A stretch of 64,000 nucleotides of DNA, taken from NCBI RefSeq assembly GCF_018603905.1, contig NZ_JAHFZZ010000001.1, positions 744,001 through 808,000 on the forward strand. Reading direction: 5' to 3'. Source of the stretch: Nonomuraea sp. NEAU-A123. Lineage in GTDB: Bacteria > Actinomycetota > Actinomycetes > Streptosporangiales > Streptosporangiaceae. Below are positions 24,201 to 32,528 of the stretch, piece after piece. The position numbers were made by a program, and so were the translations under genes. The notes beneath the pieces are model-generated. The model was given only the letters and a program-made list of their open reading frames with translations. It ran no database searches and was not told the origin of the DNA. Each line of letters starts with the position of its first letter. Position 1 is the stretch's first letter.

Positions 24201-26579
24201 ATGCCGGACAGGTTGCGGATTCTCGACCTCACCGATGAGCTGGCCTTCCACGGGGCCCGGCTGCTGGTGGGTCTCGGGGCGGATGTCGTACGCGTCGAAC
24301 GCTCGCCCGCTCCGGCACTGTCGCGCGCGGAGACGCTGCACTGGCATGCGGGAAAGCGGGTCGTGGGCGTCCCGAAGAGCCCCGCCGCGCTCGACCGGCT
24401 CGTGGAGCAGGCGGATGTGGTCATCGAGAGCGGCCCCCTCGACCAGCTCCTCGGCGTGCGCGCAGGAGCCGACCCGGCATCCAGCACGAAAGCCGGCACA
24501 GGAGATGGCACAAGAGACGGCGGGGTGTCGTCGCGCTGGCCAGGGGCCATCCACGTCGTGGTCACCCCGTTCGGCACGACCGGCCCCCGGCGCACATGGC
24601 GAGCCGACGACCTCGTGGCCGCGGCCGCCGGTGGCATGGCCTGGCTGGGCGGGCAGCCCGGTCAGCCGCCCAAGCCGCCGCCCCGCGAGCAGGCCACCCA
24701 GCTCGCGGGGGCGCACGCGGCCATCGCGGCGCTGCTCGGCGTCATCGCCCGCGACCGCACCGGGCACGGGCAGCTCATCGACGTCTCCGTACAGGAGGCG
24801 GTGGCCGCCACGCTGGAGACGGCCGCCATCTCCTGGATCCACGCCGGCCGGTACCCGTCCCGCAATGGCGGGGTGTACGAGCACGTGGCGCACCGCGTCT
24901 TCCGTACCGCGGACGGCCATGTCGCAGGCGGGTACTCCGGCAGTGACCGCATGTGGACGGATCTGCTCGCCTGGATGGCGGAGTCAGGCGAGGCCGAGGA
25001 CCTGACGGAGGAGAAGTGGTCCGATCCCGTCTTCCGCTGGCGGGGTCGTGGTCACGTGGACGAGATCGTGGCCAGGTTCGTCGCGAAACGCTCCGCCGCG
25101 TTCATCGCCGCGGAAGGACGCGCCCGGGCGCTGCCATGGGCGGAGGTCGCCACGGCCGCCCGCCTGCCCGCCAACCCCCAGCTCACCGAGCGTGCCTTCT
25201 TCACGCGCATCCTGGGCGAAGGGCTGCCGCCCGACGGCGTCACGGACGTGGGCTTCCCCTTCGCCGCCCCGGACCTTCCACGTCCGGTACGCCTCAGCGA
25301 GCCCCTTCCCGCTGATGCCGAGGCGCCCTGGCAGTCCGCCCGCCCCCGAGGCCGCCGGGAGGGGATCGAGGCCGGTGGGCGCTCGCTCGCCGGGATCCGG
25401 GTCCTGGACCTGACCTGGGTGCTCGCGGGCCCGTACGCGACCAAGACGCTGGCCGAGCACGGCGCGGACATCATCAAGATCGAATCCCGGCATCGGCAGG
25501 ACCCCACGCGCTTCGCCCCGTCGATGCGGCTGCGCCCCGAAGCGGGTTTCGACGACAGCGGCTACTTCATCAACTTCAACCGCGAAAAGCGCGGCGTCGC
25601 GCTCAACCTGCGTACCGAGCCCGGTCGTGAGGTGCTGCGGCGGCTCGTCGCCGAATGCGACGTGGTCATCGAGAACTTCAGTCCCGGCGTGCTCGACAGG
25701 TGGGGGCTGTCCTACGACCGGATGGTGGAGCTGAACCCCGGCGTCATCCTGGTGTCGATGGCCGGAGTGGGGCAGAGCGGACCCTGGCGGGACGCGGTGA
25801 CCTTCGCCGACACGCTCGCGGCCATGTCCGGACTCACCAGCGAGACCGCCGACCCCGGCGAGGAGCCGCAGGGGCTGACCTTCGGGCTGGGCGACATGGT
25901 GGCCGCCAACTCGGCCGTCCTGGCCGTCCTGGACATGATCGCGGCCGGTCGCGGGGGACACGTGGACCTCTCCCAGTTGGAGTCGATGGCCGCGTCGATG
26001 GGGCCGGCCGTGCTCGAGACGGAGCTCGGCGACCCCCGGACGGATTCCCGTACGGCGGCCCAGCCCAACCGGCACCGGCGGATGGTGCCGCACGGTGTGT
26101 ACCCGACCAGAGGCGACGATCGCTGGCTCGCACTGGCCGTACGCGGCGACGCGGAATGGCGGCGCCTCACCGAGCACGCTGGACTGCCGGTGCCGGCGTC
26201 CGCCGGACTGGAAGAGCGGCGCCGGCGCGAGGACGAGATCGACGACGCCCTGGCGGCCTGGTGCGCGGAACACGACGGCGACTCTCTGACGGCCGAACTG
26301 CAAGGGCTGGGCATAGCCGCCGCCGTCGTCGCCACCGGCCGGGACCTGGTGGACGCCGACGAACACCTGGCCGCGCGCGGCTTCTACCCGGTGCTGGAGC
26401 ACGCGCTCGCGGGTCCGGTCCGGCACGAGGGCATCGTGGTCCGCATGTCCGCCACCCCCGGAGCGCTCACGGCACCGGCCCCCCTGCTGGGCGAGCACAC
26501 CGACGCGGTGCTGAAGGGCCTGCTCGGCATGGACGACGACGAGCTCTCCCTGCTACACGAGGCCGGGGCTCTGGAATGA
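24201..26579 (+). CDS. Tandem-domain family III CoA transferase (CaiB/BaiF)
   Basis: 792 residues, about twice a single CaiB/BaiF chain. The C-half is typical: LAGIRVLDLTWVLAGPYATKTLAEHGADIIKIESRHRQDPTR, then ENFSPGVLDRWGLSYDRM and a GGHVDLSQLES segment with the catalytic Asp. The N-half (RILDLTDELAFHGARLLVGLGADVVRVERSP ... GQLIDVSVQEAV) is more divergent, but also keeps an Asp in the corresponding DVS motif. Family III enzymes work as interlocked dimers, so the fusion may form the dimer within one chain. Likely moves CoA between carboxylic acids in the pathway begun by the upstream ligase. Confidence 0.87.
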   Translation: MPDRLRILDLTDELAFHGARLLVGLGADVVRVERSPAPALSRAETLHWHAGKRVVGVPKSPAALDRLVEQADVVIESGPLDQLLGVRAGADPASSTKAGTGDGTRDGGVSSRWPGAIHVVVTPFGTTGPRRTWRADDLVAAAAGGMAWLGGQPGQPPKPPPREQATQLAGAHAAIAALLGVIARDRTGHGQLIDVSVQEAVAATLETAAISWIHAGRYPSRNGGVYEHVAHRVFRTADGHVAGGYSGSDRMWTDLLAWMAESGEAEDLTEEKWSDPVFRWRGRGHVDEIVARFVAKRSAAFIAAEGRARALPWAEVATAARLPANPQLTERAFFTRILGEGLPPDGVTDVGFPFAAPDLPRPVRLSEPLPADAEAPWQSARPRGRREGIEAGGRSLAGIRVLDLTWVLAGPYATKTLAEHGADIIKIESRHRQDPTRFAPSMRLRPEAGFDDSGYFINFNREKRGVALNLRTEPGREVLRRLVAECDVVIENFSPGVLDRWGLSYDRMVELNPGVILVSMAGVGQSGPWRDAVTFADTLAAMSGLTSETADPGEEPQGLTFGLGDMVAANSAVLAVLDMIAAGRGGHVDLSQLESMAASMGPAVLETELGDPRTDSRTAAQPNRHRRMVPHGVYPTRGDDRWLALAVRGDAEWRRLTEHAGLPVPASAGLEERRRREDEIDDALAAWCAEHDGDSLTAELQGLGIAAAVVATGRDLVDADEHLAARGFYPVLEHALAGPVRHEGIVVRMSATPGALTAPAPLLGEHTDAVLKGLLGMDDDELSLLHEAGALE

Positions 26580-26609
26580 CACCACTGAAATAACCCCATG
26601 GGAGGGCAA

Positions 26610-27377
26610 ATGAACGTGCTGGACGTGCGGCGCGACGGGGGGACGGCGACGATCGTCATCAATCGCCCACCCGCCAACGCCGTCGACCCCGCGATGATCG
26701 ACGAGTTCCTGGCGCTGCTCCCCGAGCTGGCCAAGGACGTCACGGTCCGCTGCCTGGTCATCCGCGGGACCGGCCGCTTCTTCGTGGCGGGGGCGGACAT
26801 CGCCGTGATGCGTGACCTCTCGCCGGCCAACCACGTGAAGATGCGCCGCTGGATCGACGTACAGCGGCTGCTCGAACTGGCGCCCAAGCCGGTGATCGCG
26901 GCGATGAACGGTCACGCCCTGGGCGGCGGCGCCGAGCTGTCCCTCGCCTGTGACCTGCGCATCCTGACGGCCTCGGCGACGATCGGCTTCCCCGAGATCA
27001 ACCTGGGCCTGTTCCCGGGAGCGGGTGGCAGCCAGCGATTGCCGCGCCTGCTCGGCCCGCATCGCGCCAAGCGTCTGATGATCGAGGGCGCTCGCCTGTC
27101 CGCGGCCGAAGCGCTCGATCTGGGGCTGGTCGACGTGGTGGCGGACGACCAGGACTTCGACCGTGTGGTGGCCGAGCACGCCGAGAGCCTGGCGGCCAAG
27201 CCGACCGGGACCATCGGCCTGCTCAAGCAGATCGTGGACGCCGGGTACGGCCTGCCGATCGAAGAGGGGCTGGAAATGGAGCGCCAGGCCGTCATGGAGC
27301 TGATCCACACCCACGATGCCGCCGAGGGGCTCCAGGCGTTTCTGGACAAGCGCGAGCCGCGCTTCAGCGGCCGCTGA
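26610..27377 (+). CDS. Enoyl-CoA hydratase/isomerase (crotonase family)
   Basis: 255 residues from the ATG at 26610, with a GGGAGGG site just upstream; the ATG at 26598 is within that site and not preferred. Crotonase landmarks: FFVAGADIAVM (first oxyanion element), HALGGGAELSLACDLRI, and FPEINLGLFPGAGGSQRLPRLLG with the expected catalytic Glu residues (GGAELS and FPEI). It hydrates a 2-enoyl-CoA, fitting with the ligase and CoA transferase before it. Ends with a strong terminator shared with the convergent ferredoxin gene. Confidence 0.9.
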   Translation: MNVLDVRRDGGTATIVINRPPANAVDPAMIDEFLALLPELAKDVTVRCLVIRGTGRFFVAGADIAVMRDLSPANHVKMRRWIDVQRLLELAPKPVIAAMNGHALGGGAELSLACDLRILTASATIGFPEINLGLFPGAGGSQRLPRLLGPHRAKRLMIEGARLSAAEALDLGLVDVVADDQDFDRVVAEHAESLAAKPTGTIGLLKQIVDAGYGLPIEEGLEMERQAVMELIHTHDAAEGLQAFLDKREPRFSGR

Positions 27378-27378
27378 C

Positions 27379-27417
27379 AACGGCGGAGGTCCGGCGGACG
27401 GCCGGACCTCCGCCGTT
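27379..27417. terminator. Strong bidirectional terminator between enoyl-CoA hydratase and ferredoxin
   Basis: Perfect 17-bp stem (27379-27395 and 27401-27417, core GGCGGAGGTCCGGC) with a 5-base loop, immediately after both convergent stop codons. Confidence 0.85.
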
Positions 27418-27418
27418 C

Positions 27419-27760
27419 TCAGTCGTTGTAGCCGGTGACCAGCGAGGTGTCGGTGTTGAGGTCGCCGACCTTGCGGGCGCCGCCCGGGTTGCCCAGCGGC
27501 TCGTCACGTCCGGCCAGCACCTCGGTGAAGAAGGCCTTGGAGTCGTGCAGGAAGAGCGTGCGCGTCTCGTCGCCGCGCGCCGTGCGATCGACGAAGATCG
27601 CCTCGACCGGGCACTCCGGTTCGCAGGCCCCGCAGTCGATGCACTCGGCGGTGTTGATGTAGCTCTTGCGGTCGCCGACATAGATGCAGTCGACGGGACA
27701 TACGTCCACGCACGCGCGATCGTTGACGTCGATGCAGGCGGGGCCGATGACGTAGCTCAT
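27419..27760 (-). CDS. fdxA: 7Fe-type ferredoxin
   Basis: 113 residues, AGGAGA site 6 bases before the ATG. Two cluster motifs are visible: CIDVNDRACVDVCPVDCIYVG (actinobacterial 3Fe/4Fe pattern) and CIDCGACEPECPVEAI. This is a general [3Fe-4S][4Fe-4S] electron carrier. It is transcribed directly after the ferredoxin reductase and next to the Rieske oxygenase, so it most likely supplies electrons to that oxygenase, although such pathways usually use Rieske or 2Fe-2S ferredoxins. Confidence 0.88.
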   Translation of the reverse strand: MSYVIGPACIDVNDRACVDVCPVDCIYVGDRKSYINTAECIDCGACEPECPVEAIFVDRTARGDETRTLFLHDSKAFFTEVLAGRDEPLGNPGGARKVGDLNTDTSLVTGYND

Positions 27761-27790
27761 GGATCTTCTCCTGTCTGCTGGAGTACGGGG

Positions 27791-28762
27791 TCAGGCGGTG
27801 TCCGTGGAGTGCCCGGGGAACAGGGCCAGTTCGGGGTCCAGTTCGACGGCGGCGTTGTTCACGGCGGTGGCCACCTCGCCGAAGCCCACCGACATCAGGC
27901 GGACCTTGCCCTCGTGGTCGGCGAGGTCGCCCGCCGCGTACACGCGGGGCAGGTTGGTGCGCATGCGCCGGTTCACCAGGACGGACCTGCCGCGCAGCTC
28001 CAGGCCCCAGTCCGCGAGCGGGCCGAGGTCGCTGATGAACCCGAGGGCCGCGATGACGGACTCCGCGGGCAGCGCCCGGTCCTCTTCGCCGCGCGTACGA
28101 AGGTGCGCCTTCTCGACCCGCTCGCCACCGGACAGGGCGACCACCTGGCTGTCGACGACGATGCTGACCCCGGCCACCCGGGCGGCCTCGACGCCGGCGG
28201 CGTGCGCGCGGAACGCGGCCCGGCGATGCACCAGGGTGACCGACCTGGCCAGCGGCGCCAGCGCCAGCGACCAGTCGACCGCGCTGTCCCCGCCACCCAC
28301 GACGACGACGTCGCGGCCGGTGTGTTCGGACAGGTCCGGCACGAAGTACGAAAGCCCCCGGCCGAGCCATTCCTCGCTGGCCGGCAGCGGGCGCGGGGTG
28401 AACGTCCCGATGCCCGAGGTGAGGATGACGGCCTGTGCCTGGACGGCCGTGCCGTCGGACAGCAGCACGACGGGCCGCTCGTCCTGGTCGCGGCGCAGCT
28501 CGACGGCCTGCCTGCCCAGCAGGTAGACCGGGCTGTAGGCCGCCGCCTGGGCCGAGAGCGCGGCCACCAGCGAACGTCCGGGCAGCCCGGGGACGCCGGC
28601 CACGTCCCGTACTTCCTTCTCCGGGTACAGCGCCGAAATCTGCCCGCCGACCTGTGGCAGCGCGTCCACGACCACGGACCGCAAGCCGCGGAAGCCCGCG
28701 CAGTAGGCGCCGTAGAGGCCGGTCGGCCCCGCTCCGATGATCACGATGTCGGTCTCGATCAC
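27791..28762 (-). CDS. Ferredoxin--NADP reductase (TrxR-like, YumC type)
   Basis: 323 residues. FAD motif VIIGAGPTGLYGAYCAGFRG at the start, QVGGQISALYPEK, NAD(P)H motif VVVGGGDSAVDWSLAL followed by LVHRR, and the final AAGDLADHEGKVRLMSVGFGEVATAVNN. No redox-active CxxC, as expected for the two-domain FNR type. It passes electrons from NAD(P)H to the ferredoxin encoded 30 bases downstream. Divergent from the Rieske oxygenase operon. Confidence 0.87.
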   Translation of the reverse strand: MIETDIVIIGAGPTGLYGAYCAGFRGLRSVVVDALPQVGGQISALYPEKEVRDVAGVPGLPGRSLVAALSAQAAAYSPVYLLGRQAVELRRDQDERPVVLLSDGTAVQAQAVILTSGIGTFTPRPLPASEEWLGRGLSYFVPDLSEHTGRDVVVVGGGDSAVDWSLALAPLARSVTLVHRRAAFRAHAAGVEAARVAGVSIVVDSQVVALSGGERVEKAHLRTRGEEDRALPAESVIAALGFISDLGPLADWGLELRGRSVLVNRRMRTNLPRVYAAGDLADHEGKVRLMSVGFGEVATAVNNAAVELDPELALFPGHSTDTA

Positions 28763-28848
28763 GCTGGTTCCACCTAGGTCTCCCGGTAGTCGCCTGTCAG
28801 GCCACGGAAGCTACACACCCCGGCAGCGGGAACCCGCAGGTCGCGGAC

Positions 28849-28862
28849 CGCTGACCGGAACG
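28849..28862. promoter_or_regulatory. CGCTGACCGGAACG motif, candidate IclR site
   Basis: Lies in the 237-base region between the FNR and Rieske genes. The core CGCTSACCGGAAC also occurs before the first IclR gene (35384) and before the dehydrogenase at 44898. A nearby imperfect inverted repeat (CAGCGGGAC-ACG-GTCCGCTG, from 28872) may be part of the same control region. Confidence 0.5.
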
Positions 28863-28999
28863 CGGCTCGCTCAGCGGGACACGGTCCGCTGGGCGGGATG
28901 ATCCGCTGGGCGCTCGGCCGGGCCGGTGGTGAACTGCGTGTCGTGGTCGGCGGCCGCATCGGGGCGCCGCGAGCACAGCCATGGGAAGCGGAGGCGAGA

Positions 29000-30217
29000 A
29001 TGAGTGCAGAGGCGGATGCGCCGACTGCGGCCGGAGGCGCTGCCAGGCGCCGGCCGTCACGGCGCGGCAAGCTGCCGGGCCGCCAGGACTGGTCGAGCTG
29101 GCCCCACTACCAGGGCGCGGCCAGCGGGTTCCGCGGCTACTGGTATCCGGTGGCGTTCTCCTCGCACATCACCGGCAAGCCCAAGGCGATCACCCTGCTC
29201 GGCGAGCGGATCGTCGTCATCCGCGACGGCGGCAAGGCGTACGCGCTCAAAGACCGCTGCCCGCACCGGGGTGTGCCGCTGAGCTACGGCAACCAGCAGT
29301 TCCCCGGCACGATTTCGTGCGCGTACCACGGCTGGACGTTCGACCTGGAGACCGGCGATCTCAAGGCGGCCATCACCGACGGCCCGCGGTCACCGATCTG
29401 CGGAAAGGTGACCCAGCCCACCTACGACGTCGAGGAACGCCTCGGCATGGTGTGGATCTTCGTGGGAGACGGCGAGGACGCGCCGCCCATCGACGACCAG
29501 CTCCCCGAGGAGCTGCGCGACAACCCGGCCGTGATCGGCGCGCGCATTCAGCCGCGCGAGGGGAACTGGCGCTTCGCCTGCGAGAACGGCTATGACGAGG
29601 GCCACGCCAAGTACCTGCACCGCACGGCGCTGTGGCGGCTGTTCAAGGCCATGCCGGTGTGGAACGAGACCCGGATCGAACGCCGCGGCCGCTGGATCTA
29701 CCGGGTGCAGGAGGCCCAGCACTGGGATGCCGACTTCCCCGGCCTCGGCCGGTGGAACAACCAGGCGTGGTTCAAGCTCAAGCCGCCGAAGCAGGTCGCC
29801 AACATCGGGAACACGGGCAGCCACAGGCAGGTGAACCCGGCCATCGCGGCCGAGGACTTCCCCGGGTTCGCCTCGGTCAGCATGCCGGGCGTCCTGCGCA
29901 TCGTCTATCCGACCTTCATCCACTACGAGTTCTACGTGCCGGTCGACGCCGGCAACCACCTCTACGTCGGCGTGATGGCCAACTTCGAGAAGGGCATCAG
30001 GACGCTGCCCTTCTACGCCAAGTATCTCGGCGCCGTCCGCTGGCTGTTCCACGGCCAGTTCTCCGGCCAGGACAAATGGATGGTCGAGGTGACCGACGCG
30101 CCGCCGGAGCGGCTCTACCGCCCCGACGACTCGCTCCTGCAGTGGCGCAAGCTCGCCGAGGACGTCACCGAGGAGCGCATCGAACGGCTGGGACTCCCCT
30201 CGAAGCAGGCCGGCTGA
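29000..30217 (+). CDS. Rieske non-haem iron oxygenase, terminal component (CarAa-like)
   Basis: 405 residues, ATG 5 bases after GGAGG. Ring-hydroxylating oxygenase using two electrons and O2. Rieske ligands Cys87/His89 (RCPHRG) and Cys107/His110 (CAYHGW); catalytic iron site D199-x2-H202-x4-H207 (NGYDEGHAKYLH). The pattern of the N-half (WYPVAF, ITLLGERIVVIRDG) and the end (DDSLLQWRKLAED) recall the carbazole 1,9a-dioxygenase group, single-subunit trimeric enzymes, rather than the alpha-beta naphthalene type; no beta-subunit gene is present. First gene of an overlapping operon that continues with a LigB dioxygenase. Substrate unproven. Confidence 0.88.
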   Translation: MSAEADAPTAAGGAARRRPSRRGKLPGRQDWSSWPHYQGAASGFRGYWYPVAFSSHITGKPKAITLLGERIVVIRDGGKAYALKDRCPHRGVPLSYGNQQFPGTISCAYHGWTFDLETGDLKAAITDGPRSPICGKVTQPTYDVEERLGMVWIFVGDGEDAPPIDDQLPEELRDNPAVIGARIQPREGNWRFACENGYDEGHAKYLHRTALWRLFKAMPVWNETRIERRGRWIYRVQEAQHWDADFPGLGRWNNQAWFKLKPPKQVANIGNTGSHRQVNPAIAAEDFPGFASVSMPGVLRIVYPTFIHYEFYVPVDAGNHLYVGVMANFEKGIRTLPFYAKYLGAVRWLFHGQFSGQDKWMVEVTDAPPERLYRPDDSLLQWRKLAEDVTEERIERLGLPSKQAG

Positions 30218-31194
30218 TGGGCAGGATCGTCCTGGGCGTGGGGGCCTCCCATTCGACGCTGATGAACACGCACTGGGAGCAGGTCGAGCACAAAGACCGT
30301 GCCGAACGCTTCCGCGACGCGCTCGGCACGGCCCGCGACGCCCTCGCCGCCGCCCGCCCGGACGTGGCGATCATCATCGGCTCGAACCACTTCCGCGGCT
30401 TCTGGCTGGACCTGATTCCCGCCTTCACCCTCGGGGTGGACGAGGTCATCTCCTCGGGAGAGTCGGGAACGCCGTCGGGACCGCAGCGCACCCACCCCGC
30501 CGTCGCCCAGGCCGTCGCCGAATCCCTGGTGGCCGCGGGCACCGAGGTGGCGATCTCGGCGAAGCTGCAGATCGACCACGGCCAGAGCCACGCGATCCAG
30601 TACCTCCTGCGCGACCTCGACGTTCCCGTGATCCCGCTGGTGGTGAACGTGTTCGCCACGCCGCTGCCCCTCATGCGCCGCTGCGTCGAACTCGGGCGCA
30701 ACATCGCCGCCGCGGTGGACGCGCTGCCGGACGAGCTGAGGGTGGCCGTCATCGCGTCCGGCGGACTCTCGCACCGGCTCCCGTGGCCGAGCCGCTGGCA
30801 GGACCCCGACGGGGAGGACGAGGAGTTCCTGGTGGAGGCCTGGCGCGAAGGCCGGGGCGACTGGCAGCGCTACGACGCGCGCCGGCGGCAGATCATCACC
30901 GCCGCGCGGCCCACCATCTTCCCCGAGTTCGACGAGGAGTTCCTCGCCGCGCTGGAGAAGGGCGAGCTGTCGCGCTACGCGAACCTGTCCACCGCGGAGA
31001 TCGAGGTCCTGGCCGGCAACGGCGGCCAGGAACTGCGGACCTGGCTGACCATGGCGGCGGCCCTGGGCTTCGCCCCCGGGCGGACGCTGGCTTACGCGCC
31101 GATGCCGGAATGGCTGACCGGCATGGGGGTCGCCGTCATCGAGCCCGCCCCGTCCGCGGCAGGAAGACCGTCGGCAGGAAGACCGTCGGCATGA
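30217..31194 (+). CDS. Class III extradiol ring-cleavage dioxygenase (LigB superfamily)
   Basis: 325 residues, start overlaps the Rieske stop (TGATG). Cleaves a catechol-type ring next to the hydroxyls. Candidate metal/catalytic residues: His12 (GASHSTLM), His58 (IIGSNHF), His121 (IDHGQSH) and His186 (SGGLSH, position of the catalytic base). No separate small alpha subunit like LigA/CarBa is found in the operon. A 15-base tandem repeat at its 3' end adds AGRPS twice and carries the ribosome site of the next gene, which overlaps by ATGA. Confidence 0.88.
   Translation: MGRIVLGVGASHSTLMNTHWEQVEHKDRAERFRDALGTARDALAAARPDVAIIIGSNHFRGFWLDLIPAFTLGVDEVISSGESGTPSGPQRTHPAVAQAVAESLVAAGTEVAISAKLQIDHGQSHAIQYLLRDLDVPVIPLVVNVFATPLPLMRRCVELGRNIAAAVDALPDELRVAVIASGGLSHRLPWPSRWQDPDGEDEEFLVEAWREGRGDWQRYDARRRQIITAARPTIFPEFDEEFLAALEKGELSRYANLSTAEIEVLAGNGGQELRTWLTMAAALGFAPGRTLAYAPMPEWLTGMGVAVIEPAPSAAGRPSAGRPSA
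31158..31187 (+). repeat. 15-base tandem repeat at end of LigB-type gene
   Basis: GGCAGGAAGACCGTC occurs twice (31158-31172, 31173-31187), just before the next start codon. It doubles the AGGAAG sequence that can act as ribosome site for the M20-like gene. Confidence 0.8.
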
Positions 31195-32519
31195 GCACGA
31201 TCGACATGAAGGAGGCCGAGCGCGAGCGGATCGTGACGGAGGCGCTCGCGTCGATCACCGAGGACCGCCTGCGCGAGGCGGCGGTGGGGGTCACCTCCAT
31301 CGCCAGCCCCACCGGCGGGGAGGCGCCGCTGGCCCGATGGCTGGCCGAGCGGCTCGCCGCCGCGGGCCTGGACGCGCACCAGCAGCGCATCGACGACGGC
31401 CAGGCCAACGCGGTCGGCCGGCTGAGAGGCGACGGTACGGGCGCCGACCTCATGCTGTACGCCCCGATCGACACCCTGACCACCGGTGACCCGGACCTGG
31501 ACGTGCCGTGGATCGGCCCCGTGCTGCGCCCCGACATGCGGGCCGAGGCGCGTTGCGACGGCCCCTTCGTCAGCGGCCTCGGCGCGAGCAACCCCAAGGG
31601 CCACGCGGCGTGCGTCCTCGTCGTGGGCGAGGCCCTGGCCGGGGTGCGGGCGCGGCTCGCCGGAGACCTGCTGATCGCCTTCGGGGCGGGCGGCATGCCG
31701 ACCAACGCCATCGACGGCACCGGCCGGCTCAACACCGGGCACGGCGTCGGCTGCTCCTTCCTGCTCGAACGCGGCTGGCACCCCGACTACGCCGTGATCG
31801 CCAAGCCGGGGGACTTCGTCGCGCACGAAGAAGTCGGTCTGTGCTGGTTCGAGATCGTCGTCCCCGGCATCCACACCTACTCCGGCAGCCGGCACCGGCT
31901 GCCGTACCAGAACCCGATCGTGACGGCCGCCGAGGTGGTGACGCGGCTGGAACGGTGGCTGGCGGACTACCCCGAGCGGCACCGCACGGCGACGGCCGCG
32001 CCTCAGGGGATCATCGGCTCGGTCGCCGGCGGCTGGGAGCGCATGCCGGCCGTCACGTCCGCGGCCTGCCGCATCCGCCTCGACCTGCGGATCGCGCCCG
32101 GCACGACGCCGCTGGCGGCCAAGCGCGAGCTAGCGGCGTACCTCCGGCGACTGTCGGCGGAGCTGGGCGTGGACCTGGCGGTCGAGCTGGTGCTGGCCAT
32201 CCCGGGCACGCGCACGCCACCGGAGGACTGGGTCGTGCGCAGTGCCGTCCGGGCCTGGGAGAGCGTGTCCGGCCGCCGGCACGAGCCCATCGACGGCAAC
32301 AGCGGCGCCACCGACGCCAACATCCTGCGGGCGCGGGGGATCCCGACCGCCCGGGTGGGCATGCCGAAGGTCGTCTCCACCGAGTTCGACGTCGACTTCG
32401 CCCGTGGGATGAACACCGTCGACGTCAGAGCCATGCGCCGCCTGTGCGAGCTGCTCGTACGGGTGGCCGTCGACACCACCACGCGGACCCGCGCCGAGAT
32501 CGACGAGACCAAGGACTAA
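31191..32519 (+). CDS. M20-fold peptidase/deacylase homologue without metal ligands
   Basis: 442 residues. The overall fold pattern of M20/ArgE-type hydrolases is clear: ASPTGGEAPLARWLAERL, the dimerisation domain (GLCWFEIVVPGIHTYSGSRHRLPYQNPIV) and SGATDANILRARGIPTARVGMP. The metal-binding residues are not: HxD is P92-I-D94, the bridging Asp of DxKG is Asn134 (SNPKG), and the catalytic EE pair is GAGGMP (165-170); the C-terminal His is also missing. Translationally coupled to the ring-cleavage gene, so it belongs to this pathway. Possible roles are a metal-independent amidohydrolase, an enzyme with a new mechanism, or a non-catalytic binding subunit. Confidence 0.8.
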   Translation: MSTIDMKEAERERIVTEALASITEDRLREAAVGVTSIASPTGGEAPLARWLAERLAAAGLDAHQQRIDDGQANAVGRLRGDGTGADLMLYAPIDTLTTGDPDLDVPWIGPVLRPDMRAEARCDGPFVSGLGASNPKGHAACVLVVGEALAGVRARLAGDLLIAFGAGGMPTNAIDGTGRLNTGHGVGCSFLLERGWHPDYAVIAKPGDFVAHEEVGLCWFEIVVPGIHTYSGSRHRLPYQNPIVTAAEVVTRLERWLADYPERHRTATAAPQGIIGSVAGGWERMPAVTSAACRIRLDLRIAPGTTPLAAKRELAAYLRRLSAELGVDLAVELVLAIPGTRTPPEDWVVRSAVRAWESVSGRRHEPIDGNSGATDANILRARGIPTARVGMPKVVSTEFDVDFARGMNTVDVRAMRRLCELLVRVAVDTTTRTRAEIDETKD

Positions 32520-32528
32520 GGAGGCGAA

